DNA of 64,000 bases from an uncultured Ulvibacter sp. (lineage in GTDB: Bacteria > Bacteroidota > Bacteroidia > Flavobacteriales > Flavobacteriaceae). Shown piece after piece: positions 62,559-64,000 of the stretch. The translations under genes were made by a program, and so were the position numbers. Location: assembly GCA_943789105.1 (NCBI GenBank), contig CALSSW010000004.1, forward strand, positions 263,672 through 327,671, given 5' to 3'. The notes beneath the pieces are model-generated. The model ran no database searches, was not told where the DNA came from, and saw nothing but the letters and a program-made list of their open reading frames with translations. Every line of letters begins with the position of its first letter. Positions within the stretch are counted from its first letter, which is position 1.

Positions 62559-64000
62559 TTATGAAACTTTTAGCTTTTCTATAATAGCATCTACACAGTT
62601 AATGCCGTCTATAGCCGCAGATATAATACCACCGGCATAGCCCGCGCCCTCTCCGCAAGGATATAGGCCTTTAATTTCTATATGCTCTAGGGTGTCTTTG
62701 CGACGGGGTATTAACACCGGAGATGAGGTTCTACTCTCTGGGGCATGTAATACCGCCTGGTTGGTATAATAGCCGCGCATTTTTTTACCAAAGGCTACAA
62801 AAGCTTTTTGTAGACGACTAGTTATTAGTTTGGGTAGTACTGTATTTAAATCTACAGAAACTATCCCTGGTTGGTAGGAAGTTTTTGGGAAATCTTTTGA
62901 GATGTTCCCATCCACAAAATCTAACATTCTTTGGGCAGGAACACGCTGCGTTTTACCAGCTGCCACCCAGCAAGCATGCTCTATTTTTTTTTGGAAGTCC
63001 AGACAAACAAAAGGATCATTGGGGGTATAATTTGGCAAGTCTTGAGGAGTTACACTCACCACGATACCAGAGTTGGCATAAGGGTTGTTGCGTTTACTGG
63101 GGCTCCAGCCATTGGTGACCACCTCTTGCTGGCTAGTAGCACAAGGCGCAATAATACCTCCAGGGCACATACAAAAAGAGTACACTCCTAGACCGTCTAC
63201 TTGGTCTACCAGGGCGTATGAGGCTGGTGGCAGGTATGGATTGTTTCCATCGCCATGGTATTGTATGGTGTCTATAAGGTGCTGCTGATGCTCTACCCTA
63301 ACCCCAAGGGCAAAGGGCTTGGCCTCTATGGTAATATTTTTTTTATGTAATAAATAAAATATATCTCTAGCAGAGTGGCCAGTGGCTAAAATAAGCTCAG
63401 AAAAATAATGAGTATCTTTTTCATTAATTTGAATGCCTGTAATGGTGTTATCTTTTAGGATAATATCTGTCATTTTAGCATTAAAATGGACCTGTCCACC
63501 AGCTGCTATGATAGTCTCTCGCATGGCGGTGATAATTTTAGGTAATTTATTGGTACCTATGTGTGGGTGTGCGTCTACTAATATATCTGGATCTGCGCCA
63601 AAGTGCGCAAACCACGATATGGCTTTTAATACATTACCTCTTTTTTTACTTCTTGTATACAATTTACCATCACTATAGGTACCTGCGCCGCCTTCTCCAA
63701 AGCAATAGTTAGACTCCGGGTTTACTTTTTGCTCTTTGTTAATGATAGCCAAATCTCTACGGCGTGCTCTTACATCTTTACCCCTCTCAAAAACAATGGG
63801 TTTAAGACCCGCCTCAATAGCACGAAGGGCTGCATAAAGCCCGGCTGGGCCTGCGCCAATAATGGCTATTTCTTTTTTAGCAGAAACATCTTGCGCTATA
63901 AAAACAGGGATAGTTTCGTTTTGCTCATTTTGAAGCCAAAACTCTATTTGTAAATTTATTTTTATAGGTACCCGCCTAGCATCTATAGAGCGTTTACGGA
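62559..64000 (-). CDS. FAD-dependent dehydrogenase, COG2509 type (5' end beyond right edge)
   Basis: The frame stays open to base 64000, so the ATG at 63752 is internal and not the start. The visible 480 codons include the FAD Rossmann motif 'IAIIGAGPAGLYAALRAIEA' near 63850, 'CFGEGGAGTYSDGKLYTRSK', 'LILATGHSARDIFYLL', 'GVYSFCMCPGGIIAPCATS' and the C-terminal FAD loop 'GLYPCGEGAGYAGGIISAAI'. These are typical of the large NAD/FAD-utilising dehydrogenases of the COG2509/HI0933 group, about 520 residues long. Roughly 40 N-terminal residues should lie outside the window. The exact reaction is unknown. Confidence 0.9.
   Translation of the reverse strand, partial: RKRSIDARRVPIKINLQIEFWLQNEQNETIPVFIAQDVSAKKEIAIIGAGPAGLYAALRAIEAGLKPIVFERGKDVRARRRDLAIINKEQKVNPESNYCFGEGGAGTYSDGKLYTRSKKRGNVLKAISWFAHFGADPDILVDAHPHIGTNKLPKIITAMRETIIAAGGQVHFNAKMTDIILKDNTITGIQINEKDTHYFSELILATGHSARDIFYLLHKKNITIEAKPFALGVRVEHQQHLIDTIQYHGDGNNPYLPPASYALVDQVDGLGVYSFCMCPGGIIAPCATSQQEVVTNGWSPSKRNNPYANSGIVVSVTPQDLPNYTPNDPFVCLDFQKKIEHACWVAAGKTQRVPAQRMLDFVDGNISKDFPKTSYQPGIVSVDLNTVLPKLITSRLQKAFVAFGKKMRGYYTNQAVLHAPESRTSSPVLIPRRKDTLEHIEIKGLYPCGEGAGYAGGIISAAIDGINCVDAIIEKLKVS

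Overview
The window looks like a contiguous piece of a marine-type Flavobacteriia (Bacteroidota) chromosome. The grounds are low G+C; a type IX secretion (T9SS) component (PorQ) and a T9SS-sorted protease; promoters of the Bacteroidota form TTG/TTTG-N17-23-TAnnTTTG; and many flavobacterial families (DUF6252, DUF4834, DUF4870, DUF5916, DUF6787, TIGR02757, BatA-like). I saw no rRNA, tRNA, CRISPR array, insertion sequence or phage block. Nearly every base is ordinary chromosomal housekeeping sequence, so the interest lies in broken, degenerate and unusually paired genes.

Layout. 1-8.7 kb (minus strand): rpsA (runs off the left edge), cmk, porQ, lon, a three-repeat lipoprotein and an MFS transporter. 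8.9-11.8 kb (plus): a lipoprotein, two methionine-R-sulfoxide reductases and lipoamide dehydrogenase. 11.9-15.7 kb: a dicluster ferredoxin diverging from a LuxC-type acyl-CoA reductase, serC and serA. 15.8-19.8 kb: a T9SS-secreted serine protease, a DUF6787 protein, and a damaged locus where msrA is joined in frame to the start of a folE2-like gene and the neighbouring folE has lost its beginning. 19.9-30.1 kb (plus): DUF5916, S41 protease, LolD-like ATPase, TIGR02757, BatA-like protein, a degenerate dihydroorotase, two small membrane paralogues and an esterase. 30.1-38.1 kb: metallo-hydrolase, a conserved protein of unknown function, bcp, nth, a 50-residue small gene, a sigma factor and uvrA. 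38.2-45.7 kb: a Tyr/Arg-rich secreted protein, a glycosyltransferase with a YfhO-like membrane protein, and a frameshifted transporter-like protein. 45.7-51.6 kb (minus): an alpha-oxoamine synthase and a cysteine-synthase-like enzyme (a possible sulfonolipid pair), an S9 peptidase and threonine aldolase. 51.9-61.1 kb: prfB with its programmed frameshift, a TlpA-like thioredoxin, purC, phoH, a SAM hydrolase-type protein, a monooxygenase, a relic resembling the end of gldG, dnaN and mnmE. 61-64 kb: a beta-barrel protein, an interrupted small basic ORF, a small multidrug-export-type membrane protein and an FAD-dependent dehydrogenase cut by the right edge.

How it fits together. serA and serC supply phosphoserine. 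The cysteine-synthase-like and alpha-oxoamine synthase pair could use such a precursor for sulfonolipid synthesis, which is inference. PorQ and the sorted protease show that T9SS is in use. The putative gldG relic suggests that the GldFG gliding transporter was lost at the locus where related genomes, as I recall, carry it. Four independent lesions (folE2/folE, gldG, the transporter C-terminus, the small basic ORF) point either to recent gene loss or to assembly error. Reads or a close relative would be needed to separate the two.
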